From Clostridioides difficile (GTDB taxonomy: Bacteria > Bacillota > Clostridia > Peptostreptococcales > Peptostreptococcaceae): 64,000 nucleotides of DNA. The stretch spans positions 2,418,001 through 2,482,000 of the forward strand of contig CP103804.1 of NCBI GenBank assembly GCA_024919175.1, written 5' to 3'. Below are positions 48,604 through 58,790 of this stretch, one piece after another (the stretch's first letter is position 1; each line of letters begins with the position of its first letter). The position numbers were made by a program, and so were the translations under genes. Below the pieces are notes generated by a model, which was not told where the DNA came from, did no database searches, and saw only the letters and a list, made by a program, of their open reading frames with translations.

Positions 48604-51198
48604 ATGGACGTAGAAAAAATGACTTTAAGGGTTCAAAAAAGTTTAAATGAGGCTTATAATGAAGCAGTAAAAAATCATAACCAACAAGTAGATGTAATTC
48701 ATCTTTTTTCAGCACTTATTAATCAAGAAGATGGATTAATTCCAAACATAATAGAAAAGATGAATATATCAATAGCTTCTTTAAGAAATACTGTAAACTT
48801 TGAAATGGAGAAACTTCCAAAAGTGTATGGAGAAGGGGCAGATTCACAAGGCGTGTCAGCTACTAGAAAAATAAATGAAGTACTTATAAAAGCAGAAAGT
48901 ATTTCTAAAGAATTTAAAGATTCATATATAAGTGTTGAACATGTTATGCTTGCAATGATGGAAACAGAATCAAAATCAGTTGTTGGTAAAATATTGAAAC
49001 AATATAATATAAATAAAAATGACTTTTTAAATGTTTTGTCACAAGTTAGGGGAAGTCAAAGGGTAGAAACACAAGATCCAGAAGGAACATACGATGCACT
49101 TGCTAGATATGGAACAAATTTAGTAGATTTAGCAAAGAAAAATAAGTTAGACCCTGTAATTGGAAGAGATGAAGAGATAAGAAGAATTATAAGAATTTTA
49201 TCAAGAAGAACAAAAAATAACCCTGTATTAATTGGTGAACCTGGTGTAGGTAAAACTGCGATAGTTGAAGGCTTAGCAGAGAGAATAGTAAGGGGGGATG
49301 TACCAGAAGGGCTAAAAGATAAAATCGTATTCTCTCTTGATATGGGAGCATTGATTGCTGGTGCAAAATACAGAGGCGAATTTGAAGAAAGATTAAAGGC
49401 TGTCTTAAAAGAAGTTCAAAGTTCTGATGGAAAAATCATTCTATTTATAGATGAGATTCATACTATAGTTGGAGCTGGTAAAACAGAAGGCTCAATGGAT
49501 GCAGGTAATTTGATTAAGCCTATGCTTGCAAGAGGAGAGTTAAACTGTATTGGTGCAACTACTTTTGATGAATATAGAAAATATATAGAGAAAGATAAAG
49601 CACTTGAGAGACGTTTCCAACCTGTGATTGCAGAAGAACCTACTGTTGAAGATACAATATCTATACTTAGAGGACTTAAAGAAAGATTTGAGATACATCA
49701 TGGAGTAAGAATTCATGATAATGCTATTGTAGCAGCAGCAAAACTTTCCCATAGATATATACAAGATAGATTTTTACCAGATAAAGCAATTGATTTAATA
49801 GATGAAGCTGGAGCTATGATTCGTAGTGAAATAGATTCATTACCAACAGAATTAGATGTTGTTAGAAGAAAATTATTTACACTAGAAACTGAAAGAGAAG
49901 CTTTACTAAAAGAAAATGATGATAAGAGCAAGTCAAGACTAGAAGATATTCAAAAGGAAATAGCAGAGTTGAAATCTAAAAATGATGAAATGACTGCTAA
50001 ATATGAAAAAGAGAAGAGTCAAATATTAGATATTAAAAATTTAAAATCTCAATTAGATGAAGCTAAAGGGAAAGCTGAAAAATATGAAAGAGAATATGAT
50101 TTTAACAAAGCAGCAGAAGTTAAATATGGTGAAATACCTAAGTTAGAAGAGCAAATAAAGCAATATGAGGAAAGTATGAATGATAGTTCTGAAAATTCAC
50201 TTTTAAAAGAAGAAGTTACAGAAGAAGAAATATCTAATATTGTATCAAAATGGACAGGGATACCAGTAACTAAATTAGTTGAAGGTGAAAGAGAAAAACT
50301 ACTTAAGTTAGAAGATGAACTTCATAAGAGAGTTATTGGACAAAATGAAGCAGTTACAGCAGTTTCAAATGCAGTAATACGTGCAAGAGCGGGGCTAAAA
50401 GATGAAAGAAAGCCAATTGGTTCATTTATATTTTTAGGACCTACAGGAGTTGGAAAAACTGAACTTGCAAAAACTCTTGCTAGAAATTTATTTGATAGTG
50501 AAGATAATATAATTAGAATTGATATGTCTGAATATATGGAAAAACATGCTGTATCAAGATTAGTAGGACCTCCTCCAGGATATGTAGGATATGAAGAAGG
50601 TGGACAACTTACAGAAGCAGTTAGACGTGCACCTTATTCTGTAATATTATTTGATGAGATAGAGAAGGCACATGAAGATGTATTTAATATGTTTTTACAA
50701 ATATTAGATGATGGTAGACTTACTGATAATAAAGGTAAGACTGTAGACTTCAAAAATACTCTTATAATAATGACTTCTAATATAGGAAGTAATTATTTAT
50801 TAGAAGCAGGTGGAAATATAACAGATACTACTAATAGCCTTGTAATGAATGAGATGAAGCATAGATTTAAACCTGAATTTCTAAATAGAGTAGATGATAT
50901 TATAATGTTTAAACCTTTGGACCAAGATAATATTAAGCAAATTATAGACATATTTATGGAAGATTTAAAAAATAGATTAAAAGAAAAAGATATTTCTATT
51001 GAAGTTACAGATTCAGCTAAAGATGTTATGGTGAGAGAAGGTTATGACCCTGTGTATGGTGCAAGACCTCTTAAGAGATATATAGGAAATACATTAGAAA
51101 CTATAATTGCAAGAAAACTTATTGCTGGAGATATATATAATGGATGTACTATAATTATAGATGGACAAGATGAAAATATTGAAGTTTTAGTTAAGTAA
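48604..51198 (+). CDS. clpB: ClpB protein disaggregase
   Basis: 864 residues. N-terminal Clp repeats (1-150), first AAA+ domain with Walker A 'GEPGVGKTA' (about residue 206), long coiled-coil middle domain (about 405-530) that separates ClpB from ClpC/ClpA, second AAA+ with 'GPTGVGKTE' (about 612), and C-terminal D2-small domain. Works with DnaK to dissolve heat-induced aggregates. No ClpP-binding IGF loop is seen, as expected. No CIRCE or CtsR-type operator was found upstream by eye. Confidence 0.97.
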   Translation: MDVEKMTLRVQKSLNEAYNEAVKNHNQQVDVIHLFSALINQEDGLIPNIIEKMNISIASLRNTVNFEMEKLPKVYGEGADSQGVSATRKINEVLIKAESISKEFKDSYISVEHVMLAMMETESKSVVGKILKQYNINKNDFLNVLSQVRGSQRVETQDPEGTYDALARYGTNLVDLAKKNKLDPVIGRDEEIRRIIRILSRRTKNNPVLIGEPGVGKTAIVEGLAERIVRGDVPEGLKDKIVFSLDMGALIAGAKYRGEFEERLKAVLKEVQSSDGKIILFIDEIHTIVGAGKTEGSMDAGNLIKPMLARGELNCIGATTFDEYRKYIEKDKALERRFQPVIAEEPTVEDTISILRGLKERFEIHHGVRIHDNAIVAAAKLSHRYIQDRFLPDKAIDLIDEAGAMIRSEIDSLPTELDVVRRKLFTLETEREALLKENDDKSKSRLEDIQKEIAELKSKNDEMTAKYEKEKSQILDIKNLKSQLDEAKGKAEKYEREYDFNKAAEVKYGEIPKLEEQIKQYEESMNDSSENSLLKEEVTEEEISNIVSKWTGIPVTKLVEGEREKLLKLEDELHKRVIGQNEAVTAVSNAVIRARAGLKDERKPIGSFIFLGPTGVGKTELAKTLARNLFDSEDNIIRIDMSEYMEKHAVSRLVGPPPGYVGYEEGGQLTEAVRRAPYSVILFDEIEKAHEDVFNMFLQILDDGRLTDNKGKTVDFKNTLIIMTSNIGSNYLLEAGGNITDTTNSLVMNEMKHRFKPEFLNRVDDIIMFKPLDQDNIKQIIDIFMEDLKNRLKEKDISIEVTDSAKDVMVREGYDPVYGARPLKRYIGNTLETIIARKLIAGDIYNGCTIIIDGQDENIEVLVK

Positions 51199-51200
51199 TA

Positions 51201-51252
51201 AAAGTCAGTAGAGCAAAATGTGTAGTTTGATACATTATGCTCTACTGACTTT
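51201..51252 (+). terminator. Terminator after clpB
   Basis: Perfect 15-bp stem (51201-51215/51238-51252) with additional pairing inside the 22-base loop, followed by TTCTTG. The A-run is on the left and T is limited on the right. Confidence 0.8.
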
Positions 51253-51479
51253 CTTGTTGATTAATGTTAATTAATTTACAGCTTTATGGTTTTAATACTG
51301 AAAATGTAATTATTCTTATTATTTATGTAATATAGGATTATTAGTTGATTTTATATAAAACAAATATTTTCAAGAGTAGTAAAGTTTTTTTGTAAAAGTT
51401 AATAAAATATATGATATAAATAAGTAAAGCTATTAATATAACAGAAGATAAAAATAAATATGGAAGGATATAGTATTCA

Positions 51480-51950
51480 ATGAAAAATATATTTTACTAT
51501 GAAACTAAAATCGGAAAAATAGGAATATCAGAAGAGAATAATTACATTACAAATTTATTCTTTGGGGTACAACAATTATCTTGTGAAGAATATACAGTCA
51601 AAGAGAATGAAATTATAAAAGAGGCAAATAAACAGCTAAGTGAATATCTAAATGGTGATAGAAAAAAATTTGATTTACAATTACATCCATCAGGAAGTGA
51701 GTTTAGTAAACAAGTATGGAGTGAACTTTGTAAAATTCCATATGGAGAAACAAGAACTTATCTAGAATTAGCGAATATAATTAATAGACCTAAATCATAT
51801 AGAGCAGTGGGGTTAGCCAATAGCAAAAATCCTATTTCTATTTTTATACCTTGCCATAGGCTTATTGGTTCTAATGGAAGTTTAAGAGGCTATTTGGGTG
51901 GAATAAAAACAAAGGATTATTTACTAAAACTTGAAAGTAAAAATAAATAA
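51480..51950 (+). CDS. ogt: Methylated-DNA--protein-cysteine methyltransferase
   Basis: 156 residues. Active site 'IFIPCHRLIG' with Cys125 accepting the alkyl group; helix-turn-helix 'IPYGETRTYLELANIINRPKSYRAVGLA' and 'LRGYLGG' complete the Ogt/MGMT domain. Repairs O6-alkylguanine. Stand-alone gene between terminators; A/T-rich DNA of about 230 bases lies upstream without an ORF. Confidence 0.93.
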   Translation: MKNIFYYETKIGKIGISEENNYITNLFFGVQQLSCEEYTVKENEIIKEANKQLSEYLNGDRKKFDLQLHPSGSEFSKQVWSELCKIPYGETRTYLELANIINRPKSYRAVGLANSKNPISIFIPCHRLIGSNGSLRGYLGGIKTKDYLLKLESKNK

Positions 51951-52139
51951 TAGAATTATATAGTAAGTGCATATTGAAAAGATAATACTTATAATAAAAA
52001 TTAACCTTATTTTCACTAATAATTAAGTCCTAATAAATAGTGAAGACTTAAACTCTCAATAATAAAAATGGTGTAAAGCTAAATAAATTTTACTAAACAA
52101 ATATAAAGTAAATAACATAAATTTATTTGTTGGAAAGGA

Positions 52140-52188
52140 AAAGCATCAGAGAACAATAGCTAACTTGCTATCATTTACTGATGCTTTT
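52140..52188. terminator. Shared terminator between convergent genes
   Basis: AAAGCATCAG and CTGATGCTTTT pair over 10 bases, with further pairing (GATAGCAA-type) inside. T-run to the right, A-run to the left, so it can serve ogt and the convergent DUF2000 gene. Confidence 0.75.
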
Positions 52189-52217
52189 TGTCCAATTCAA
52201 TGTAATTGTATAAGTAT

Positions 52218-52625
52218 TTATTTGTGCAAATCAAAGCCTTTAAGTAGACGATCTACATGATTTTTTTTTCCACGGATACCAATACCAACAAGATTCAGCT
52301 CATCTGTTTTAAATTGCGAAATCATTGCTCTGTTATCTTCATCATTATAGGTTTTAAATAGCTCTTCTGTAAAAATAGACATAACTACGTCTTTTGTCAG
52401 TGCCTTTTTCAGCAATTCTTTCATCTGTTCACTTGAAGCTGTATGTATCATAATTGGTTGCTGTGACATTGGTAAATAATGAACATCATCCTTATCTACA
52501 TAAGGCTGTCCAATAATATTCTGTGTTCCAGCAATTCCACTCATTAAAAATGCAGTAATATTTAATTCTTGCCACGTTTCGAGGTCATTTCTCAAAACAA
52601 TTTTTATTTTAGTGTCAAATTCCAT
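52218..52625 (-). CDS. DUF2000 family protein
   Basis: 135 residues from ATG 52625; the ATG at 52634 is too close to AAGGAG. 'KIKIVLRNDLETWQELNITAFLMSGIAGTQNIIGQPYVDKDDVHYLPMSQQPIMIHTA' matches DUF2000, a PTH2-like fold of unknown function. Divergent from a LysR gene, which probably controls it. Confidence 0.8.
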   Translation of the reverse strand: MEFDTKIKIVLRNDLETWQELNITAFLMSGIAGTQNIIGQPYVDKDDVHYLPMSQQPIMIHTASSEQMKELLKKALTKDVVMSIFTEELFKTYNDEDNRAMISQFKTDELNLVGIGIRGKKNHVDRLLKGFDLHK

Positions 52626-52793
52626 TTTTATCATTCTCCTTGAATTTCAAATTTATGAATACAAAGCGTATTCTATGCAAATCTTGTATTCTTTTGTTAT
52701 ATATGGTATTATATCACAATGTATAAATTTAGGAAAATTGAATAACTCGATACACTGATTCAATATTATTGAAGTGAAAGGAATCATAATAAT

Positions 52794-53684
52794 ATGGAAC
52801 TAAAAAGTCTTTATACAGTCAAAGCAATAGTTGAAACAGGAAGCTACCAAAAAGCTGCAAAGGTACTTAACTATGCTCAGTCGACCATTACATTTCAAAT
52901 TAAACAGCTTGAAAATGAATTATCTGTAAAGTTATTTGAAAAAAATAGGAATAAGATGGAGTTGACACAAGAAGGTAAAGAGGTACTTCCAATGATAAAT
53001 AAGGTAATTGATGCAACAGAGGAATTGCTATGTTTTAAAAATAATGAAAATGAAATAAGAGGAACACTTAAAGTGGCATTACCAGAAACATTAGTAACTT
53101 ATAAAATGCAGCCAATATTTAGGGAATTTAAAGAAAAAGCTCCTAATGTAAAATTGTCACTGCAGGTTATGAATTGTTATGCAATTTATGAGCAAATGCT
53201 AAATGGAGATATTGATATTGCTATTCATTATAATATCGGTAAATATCCTAAAAGTGTCATTACTAAGAATATAGATACATATCCTCTTGTCTTGGTTTCA
53301 TCAACAGTTTTAGATGAATGTCAAAGAGATTTTATTTCTTCAAATCAAAAAAAATCTGTATGCCATATACAAAATGACCCTAATGCACTATACATGAAAA
53401 TATTCAATCAATATTTGAAAAAGAAAGACATAACATTGGAAACAGAACTAGAACTATGGAGTATTGAATCTATTAAACTTAGTGTGATGAGCAATTTGGG
53501 AGTTGCGTTTTTACCACGTTTCACAGTGGAAACAGAACTAGAACAAGGTGTTTTAAATGAAATTAATACAGACATCATTAATAATGAGATTACTGCTGTT
53601 TATGCTTACAATAAGAATAAATGGCAAAGTCCTGCTATGAGCCTGTTTCTTCAAATTATTGATGATTTTTATGAAATCAAATAA
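52794..53684 (+). CDS. LysR-family transcription regulator
   Basis: 296 residues. N-terminal helix-turn-helix 'MELKSLYTVKAIVETGSYQKAAKVLNYAQSTITFQIKQLENELSVKLFEKNRNKMELTQEG'; the remaining 205 residues are the periplasmic-binding-like effector domain. Divergent from DUF2000 with 168 bases between, where the operator is expected. Confidence 0.93.
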   Translation: MELKSLYTVKAIVETGSYQKAAKVLNYAQSTITFQIKQLENELSVKLFEKNRNKMELTQEGKEVLPMINKVIDATEELLCFKNNENEIRGTLKVALPETLVTYKMQPIFREFKEKAPNVKLSLQVMNCYAIYEQMLNGDIDIAIHYNIGKYPKSVITKNIDTYPLVLVSSTVLDECQRDFISSNQKKSVCHIQNDPNALYMKIFNQYLKKKDITLETELELWSIESIKLSVMSNLGVAFLPRFTVETELEQGVLNEINTDIINNEITAVYAYNKNKWQSPAMSLFLQIIDDFYEIK

Positions 53685-53783
53685 AAGAGAAATACTGTTT
53701 TGGAGAGAAGTTTAAAGCGTAGGAAGATAAATCTATTCCACACTTAGAAAGTGGATTTTGATTATGTTCATAAATAGCGAAAG

Positions 53784-53830
53784 AATACTGAAAAATGATA
53801 GCTAGTAACTATCATTATCAGTATTTTTTT
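53784..53830 (+). terminator. Terminator after LysR gene
   Basis: AATACTGA/TCAGTATT outer stem with inner GATAG/CTATC, followed by T7. Confidence 0.85.
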
Positions 53831-54158
53831 ATAATTTATAAAGTAGTAAAAAGTAGATTAAATAAACATAAAAATTTATATATTTATACAAAATTTTATA
53901 ATAATAATTATCTTGAAAAATATATAAAAACATAAAAATTATACAAAATTCTACAATAATAGATTTTTTTGTTATAATTACGAGTTTTTTATTGCATCTG
54001 TAGAATAAAAGTATTATTATATAGTTAAGATAATTATCCAAGAAAATTTTGGATAATAGAAAAATATTTTATTAAATGAAAAATTATAATTACATAATTT
54101 TTATTAAAAATTTGTTGGGAATCTCTGAACAAAATTAAGAACATAGGTTCGCTGGGGG
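53831..54158. other. A/T-rich intergenic stretch
   Basis: No credible ORF, RNA or promoter with good match on either strand. A weak TGTTATAAT-like element at about 53969-53977 could start transcription toward the 54168 peptide. Confidence 0.5.
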
Positions 54159-54167
54159 ATGGTGCAT

Positions 54168-54308
54168 GTGGAAAAATCAAATACTACTATTATAAGAAAG
54201 GAAAAAATTAAAGATATAGGAATTAAATTAGATTTTTTATTGAGTGTAGATATTGATTTTTATGAACTGTTATTAGAAATCTTGGAAAAAGTAAAAGAAG
54301 AGAATTAG
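54168..54308 (+). CDS. Small acidic peptide convergent with XRE gene
   Basis: 46 residues from GTG 54168 (GCTGGGGG at nine bases; upstream in-frame ATG 54159 is too close). Reads VEKSNTTIIRKEKIKDIGIK then 'LDFLLSVDIDFYELLLEILEKVKEEN'. Its stop overlaps the stop of the convergent XRE gene. Possibly a leftover of a mobile element. Confidence 0.45.
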   Translation: MEKSNTTIIRKEKIKDIGIKLDFLLSVDIDFYELLLEILEKVKEEN

Positions 54309-54676
54309 TTCTCTTCTTTTAAAAATCTCTTTATATAAGCATTATCAATCATTTTTTCTATAGCTTCTCTATCTTCTTCTTCAAGTGAATATATCTTTTC
54401 TAAAAGCTGTTTTGTTTTTTCACTAATTGATAAACTTTCTATTATTAATTTGTCTTCTCTATTTATTTTTGTATTTTCATTTATACCTAATAAATAATCT
54501 GTAGATGTCTTCAGTTCTTTTGCTAATCTTACTATTATTTCACTTTTAGGTTCTCGCAGATTATTTTCATAACGTGATAAACTAGCTTCAGTTATACCAA
54601 CTTTAGTAGCAAGTTCCTTTTGATTTATATCCAACTCTTTTCTTAGCTTTGCTATTCTATCTCCTAAACTTTCCAT
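54305..54676 (-). CDS. XRE-family repressor
   Basis: 123 residues. Helix-turn-helix 'IAKLRKELDINQKELATKVGITEASLSRYENNLREPKSEIIVRLAKELKTSTDYLLG' is textbook; the C-terminal 50 residues are helical and probably dimerise. Typical of phage-like or integrative-element repressors. Divergent operators lie upstream. Confidence 0.93.
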   Translation of the reverse strand: MESLGDRIAKLRKELDINQKELATKVGITEASLSRYENNLREPKSEIIVRLAKELKTSTDYLLGINENTKINREDKLIIESLSISEKTKQLLEKIYSLEEEDREAIEKMIDNAYIKRFLKEEN

Positions 54677-54775
54677 ATGTACATCACTCCTTACCGAAAT
54701 TATAAGTTATTTTACTAAAAAGTAAAATAAAATTACCAAAAATATATAAAAAAAAATAAAAGAGAAGAAAAAAGA

Positions 54776-54826
54776 TTGATAATTACCGTTTGTATATATA
54801 TAATATAAGTTATACAAATGGTAATT
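54776..54826 (+). promoter_or_regulatory. XRE operator and promoter
   Basis: TTGATA (54776-54781), 17-base spacer, TATAAT (54799-54804). Flanking arms AATTACCGTTTGTATA (54781-54796) and its near-complement (54811-54826) make a 16-bp inverted repeat with one mismatch. Half-sites recur at 54731-54746 and 55041-55056, and a perfect 10-bp repeat with loop AAAA is at 54707-54730. Binding there would shut this promoter. Confidence 0.8.
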
Positions 54827-54838
54827 TATGGAGAGGTG

Positions 54839-55310
54839 ATATGTTGAATACAAAAAATCAAACTTAAAAATGATGCTATTAAAAAATAAATCAAAAAAGT
54901 AATAAAAATATTAAAAATAAATCCTATAATACATTTATTTGAAGAAAATATAAAGCTAAGTTTATAAGAAAAGAGTTATGTATGTTGTAAAAATATTGAG
55001 TTTTAATATAAGTGATTTGGATAAAATTTTTTATTAATACAATTACCAAATGTATAAATTAACATATGAAAGGTGGTAAGTATAAGTTTTACTAAATGAA
55101 ATATATTATATAATGGTATTGGAATAATTAACAGATGATTTACCATGGAAATAAAAAAAGAATTAATTAGTAAGTATTTTAGAATTAAAGGAATTGCCAA
55201 AAGAGAAAGATGGTATATAAGCATGTAATGGTAAAAGTTTTAATTATGTCAAAATAGTATATAACAAGGAAATGACTTTAAAACAAATTAAATATATTGG
55301 AGAGGTTGAA
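54839..55310 (+). pseudogene. Decayed gene region behind the XRE operator
   Basis: GGAGAGGTGAT is followed by ATG at 54841 but only eight codons before a stop. Further ribosome binding sites (e.g. AAAGGTGG at 55069-55076) lack an open frame. The stretch looks like eroded early genes of an ancient mobile element under the XRE control. Confidence 0.4.
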
Positions 55311-55568
55311 ATGATAATAATTAGAAACCAGGATAAAACTAATTTAATGAAAGTTAGTAAAATTGAAATAAATGATAATCAAATATATGTAACATTTGAA
55401 GATATGTCTAATACTAGGAAGATAGGAGATTACGAAAGTAAAGAGAGAGCAATACAAGTATTAGATAAGATACAAAATTTTATTGAGAATGGCACTAAAT
55501 ATGATTATATAACTTCCAATAAAGTTAGATGTAATGTAAATCGAATATTTCAAATGCCAATTAAATAA
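55311..55568 (+). CDS. Small mobile-element-type protein
   Basis: 85 residues from ATG 55311 (GGAGAGGTTGAA upstream). 'MIIIRNQDKTNLMKVSKIEINDNQIYVTFEDMSNTRKIGDYESKERAIQVLDKIQNFI' resembles small phage/ICE proteins of unknown role. The only intact gene left of the decayed region. Confidence 0.6.
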   Translation: MIIIRNQDKTNLMKVSKIEINDNQIYVTFEDMSNTRKIGDYESKERAIQVLDKIQNFIENGTKYDYITSNKVRCNVNRIFQMPIK

Positions 55569-55723
55569 GGCTATTATATTAGGCTGTTCAGATTTAAAAA
55601 TTATTTTAATAATTTTGTTGAAAGCAATTATAATTAAAAATTATTTTTGCAACAATCAAGCAAAAAAGTGAAGATAGGTATTATCGATAAGATAAAAAGT
55701 TATTTTTAAATATATTAAAAAAT

Positions 55724-55762
55724 AAAATACCCTATTCTTAAGGTAATAAGGATGGGTATTTT
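55724..55762. terminator. Terminator between convergent genes
   Basis: AAAATACCC/GGGTATTTT with inner TATTCTT pairing; T-rich to the right, A-rich to the left. Separates the small ORF from the minus-strand VanZ gene. Confidence 0.75.
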
Positions 55763-55816
55763 ATTTGTACATAAATATTAAAGTAAAATGTAAAGCTAAT
55801 AGATACATTAAATTAT

Positions 55817-56488
55817 CTAATAAGTGATATAAAAATTATACAACAGAAATTCTCCTAAGACAGCTAACATTAAGTATATAATAGCTTCATTTTTAGGAAG
55901 GTTAATAATTTTTCTATTTGTATCATCAGATTCAATAGCAATTTCATCTTGAACAGTTTGTTCATATCTGTGTTTAAAGATAATCTTTTTAGATATATAA
56001 TTAAATAAATTATCTATACATATCCATATGAAATACCCCAAAATAGCACCTAGAGTATTCATCATCAAATCATCAATATCGGTAGTTCTATGATTGAATA
56101 ATTGACAAATCTCAATTGCTAATGAAAAGCTTAGCCCAGTATATAATATACTAATAAAATTTCTAAATCTTTCCCAAATTAAAGGAAGTAAAAATCCTAA
56201 AGGCATAAACATGATGATGTTTAGAATGTAAGTTAAAGCACCACTTGAACTAAATGGAATTAAATTTATTTCATCTAGTCTAATAATTTCACCATATCTA
56301 CCTATATCCCATATACTTCCAATACCTGCTTTACTAAGTGCTAAGTAAATATAAAATAAAAAAACATAGACCCATATTAGATGTGTTATTAAATTCCTCT
56401 TTTCTTTTAAATTTACTTTTCTTATAACAATTATTTGGTATATTAAACAAGGTAATATTGCACAAAATAACGGATAAAGTGTCCACAT
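55817..56488 (-). CDS. VanZ-family membrane protein
   Basis: 223 residues, about five membrane helices. 'NLIPFSSSGALTYILNIIMFMPLGFLLPLIWERF' and 'SIAIEICQLFNHRTTDIDDLMMNTLGAILGYFIW' carry the VanZ core (N...N..LFMPLG, E..Q...R..DIDD...N..G). VanZ proteins are linked to low-level teicoplanin resistance; the general role is unclear. Confidence 0.88.
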   Translation of the reverse strand: MWTLYPLFCAILPCLIYQIIVIRKVNLKEKRNLITHLIWVYVFLFYIYLALSKAGIGSIWDIGRYGEIIRLDEINLIPFSSSGALTYILNIIMFMPLGFLLPLIWERFRNFISILYTGLSFSLAIEICQLFNHRTTDIDDLMMNTLGAILGYFIWICIDNLFNYISKKIIFKHRYEQTVQDEIAIESDDTNRKIINLPKNEAIIYLMLAVLGEFLLYNFYITY

Positions 56489-56751
56489 AATTGTAATTTA
56501 TCTCCCTTCAAAATTTATATTTTTAACCTCATAAATACTATCTTTATTGTAATCTTTAAAAATAAACTTTTCTTTAATAAAACCTTAAAAATTTATTAAC
56601 TTATAAAAATAAATTATGTATCTTTGTGATGCTTATAAAATAAAATTTTCTGCATCCAATATGTAAATATTTAAAAATTTTATCAGATGCATAAATATTA
56701 TAAATATATGGAAATAATAATAGTATATATTGGTAAAATAGGAGGAATTGT
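56489..56751. other. A/T-rich intergenic stretch
   Basis: No ORF or RNA seen. Divergent promoter elements are expected here but no clear -35/-10 pair stood out. Confidence 0.4.
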
Positions 56752-57051
56752 ATGAAATGGATTAAATGGTATAGTATTACATGTATATGTATTTTTGCTC
56801 TTATAACTTTTTTTATGTTAATATTTCCTAATAAAGTAAAAATGCTTGATGCTTCATCTGCATATAGTCTTATTGAAAGAAAAGTACCAAATGATGCTGT
56901 ATATCAAGGGTACAAGAAGAATCAAATTGATGGGACTACTACAATTTATTATAATTATAATAATTCAACTCATGTAGTGAGATTATCACACCCCGAATAT
57001 AATTCGAGAGCGATTAACTGGGATAAAGTTTCAAATATTATATTTGATTAA
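56752..57051 (+). CDS. Small membrane-anchored protein, unknown
   Basis: 99 residues, AGGAGGAATTGT site. One N-terminal membrane helix ('WYSITCICIFALITFFMLIFP'), then an outside-type domain 'VPNDAVYQGYKKNQIDGTTTIYYNYNN'. No lipobox. Possibly single gene. Confidence 0.6.
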   Translation: MKWIKWYSITCICIFALITFFMLIFPNKVKMLDASSAYSLIERKVPNDAVYQGYKKNQIDGTTTIYYNYNNSTHVVRLSHPEYNSRAINWDKVSNIIFD

Positions 57052-57144
57052 CTCAAAATAATCTTTATTATTTTGAAAATTTATTGTATATTTTAATTAA
57101 GGGAGATAAGGTAATTATTTTATGTTGGATTGGAGAAATAGATT

Positions 57145-57540
57145 ATGAAAAATGTCAAAGAATTACTTCCAAAAGATAAGTTTGACAACAGTAATATTGA
57201 AAAACTAAAATTATTATCTGATGAAGAAATAAGACCTATATGCCCTAGGCTTTTGGAGTGGATACAAGATTACAATTGGCCTGTTGCAAAAAACATCTTG
57301 CCTGTATTGGCATTACATCAAGAACTTATTACTCCATTGATAATAGATATTCTTACACCAGAGGAACAAGATGATGATTGGAAATATTGGATAATCGTAT
57401 GTCTATTACCAATGTTTACAGATAAAAAACTTGAACCAATTATACCTTTTATAAATAGAATTGCAGAGAAACCAACAAAATGGGAAACTATTTCAGAAGT
57501 AGATGAGGCCGCTAAGGAATTGTTACGATTAAGACTATGA
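57145..57540 (+). CDS. DUF5071 domain protein
   Basis: 131 residues. 'LLPKDKFDNSNIEKLKLLSDEEIRPICPRLLEWIQDYNWPVAKNILPVLALHQELITPLI' and 'DDDWKYWIIVCLLPMF' match DUF5071, a helical repeat family of unknown role. Confidence 0.8.
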   Translation: MKNVKELLPKDKFDNSNIEKLKLLSDEEIRPICPRLLEWIQDYNWPVAKNILPVLALHQELITPLIIDILTPEEQDDDWKYWIIVCLLPMFTDKKLEPIIPFINRIAEKPTKWETISEVDEAAKELLRLRL

Positions 57541-57725
57541 GTATTTTTGTAGTATGCTTTATTGGGTAAAATATATATAATGGTTCAACTTTACAAAACT
57601 ATGCTATTATATGATATGGAATTTTACAAAATACTTATTTTATGAAGGTTTGTGGATTGATATATTAAATATATGAATATAGTTCAGACTTATATTATTT
57701 AAGATTATTATTTATACAATAAAAA

Positions 57726-57789
57726 TAGCAGTGTATTTTTAATACACTTATATACTTAAAAAACATTCTCTTAACAGGAATGTTTTTTT
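57726..57789 (+). ncRNA. Candidate small RNA related to prophage element 40313-40381
   Basis: TACAAT (57715-57720) lies before a two-hairpin unit: AGTGTAT/ATACACT (57730-57748) and AAACATTC/GAATGTTT (57761-57785) followed by T7. Sequence around the hairpins (TAGNAGTGTATT, TACACTTNTATA, CATTCTCTT) is shared with the prophage element. No ORF overlaps here on either strand. Confidence 0.4.
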
Positions 57790-57933
57790 ATTTATAAAAA
57801 ATCAATATTTATCAGTATATGAAATGACAAAGTTCTTATTTTCTATAAATAATACTATCTTCCATATTATTAAAAAATTTTTCTAAGTAAGACAATAAAA
57901 AATAATTATTTAGTTTAATTGTGCAATTTATTG

Positions 57934-57990
57934 ATATTTTTTAGATTTTTTGTAATTAGTTAATAAAAAAATGTATTATAATAATATTAT
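57934..57990 (+). repeat. Promoter-region repeat, copy 1
   Basis: 57 bases, identical to 58791-58847 at 52 positions by hand alignment, no gaps. Contains GATTTTTTGTAATTA and TATTATAATAATATTAT, i.e. a TATAAT at 57977-57982. Lies upstream of the TVP38-type gene; the other copy lies upstream of ilvD. Confidence 0.8.
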
Positions 57991-58047
57991 CGAAACTTGA
58001 AAAAGAAAATAAATAATAGCAAGATACAATAAATACATATAGAAAGG

Positions 58048-58725
58048 ATGATACTCATCATAAAAAAGAATTTGAAAGGAATTGTTACAACACTTATCAT
58101 TGTTGCTTTTATACTCATTTATTATACATTTTTTAGAGATATTACAGCAGAGCATATACGTCAATATGTGCAATCATATGGAAACTATGCACCTTTTGTA
58201 TATATATTGATTTTCTCAATTTTACCAATTACTTTTTTTCCAGTTCCAGTATTAGCATTGGCTGGAGGACTAGCATTTGGATTGTGGAAAGGAACTCTTT
58301 ATACAATAATAGGTGCAGGTATTAATAGTGCAATTATGTTTATGATGGCAAAGGTATTAGCTAAGGATGCCATAACTAAGTTTTTAAAAAATAAATTATC
58401 ACCATCTTTATGGGAACTTTTTATGGAGGCAGATGAGAAAAGAGGATTTTTTATTATATTTGTATTAAGATTGATACCAATTACTCCATATAATCTTATA
58501 AATTATGGAGCAGGACTTACTAACATAAAGTTTAGTAGCTATATGCTTGCAACACTTATTGGCATTTTACCAGGAACATTAGTATTCTTAAATATAGGAG
58601 ATAAAGCTATTGATATTACTAATCCTTCTTTTATAATTTCTATAGTGTTGCTATTTTTATTAATAATAACATCTTTAATATTGGCAAAAAAGATTTCTCC
58701 AACCAGTATATCTAAGAGAAAATAA
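58048..58725 (+). CDS. TVP38/TMEM64 family membrane protein
   Basis: 225 residues, about five to six membrane helices. 'FPVPVLALAGGLAFGLWKGTLYTIIGAGINSAIMFMMAK' and 'RLIPITPYNLINYGAGLTNIKFSSYMLATLIGILPGTLVFLNIG' are the SNARE-associated/VTT domain signature. May act in lipid handling. The ATG at 58048 touches its AAAGG site, so the true start may be slightly downstream ('KKNLKG...'). Confidence 0.88.
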   Translation: MILIIKKNLKGIVTTLIIVAFILIYYTFFRDITAEHIRQYVQSYGNYAPFVYILIFSILPITFFPVPVLALAGGLAFGLWKGTLYTIIGAGINSAIMFMMAKVLAKDAITKFLKNKLSPSLWELFMEADEKRGFFIIFVLRLIPITPYNLINYGAGLTNIKFSSYMLATLIGILPGTLVFLNIGDKAIDITNPSFIISIVLLFLLIITSLILAKKISPTSISKRK

Positions 58726-58744
58726 CCATTTAATTTATTTGTGT

Positions 58745-58787
58745 AAGATATTAATATAAAATCGTAATAATTTTATATTAATATCTT
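58745..58787. terminator. Terminator between TVP38 gene and ilvD
   Basis: Perfect 17-bp stem (58745-58761/58771-58787) with a 9-base loop; mostly A/T pairs, followed by a T-rich stretch. Confidence 0.8.
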
Positions 58788-58790
58788 TTA

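Noticed and set aside
53829..54041. 70-residue hydrophobic minus-strand ORF as a toxin
   Set aside because: Lies in a terminator and A/T-rich spacer, no ribosome binding site, repetitive Tyr/Ile/Leu composition typical of random A/T DNA.
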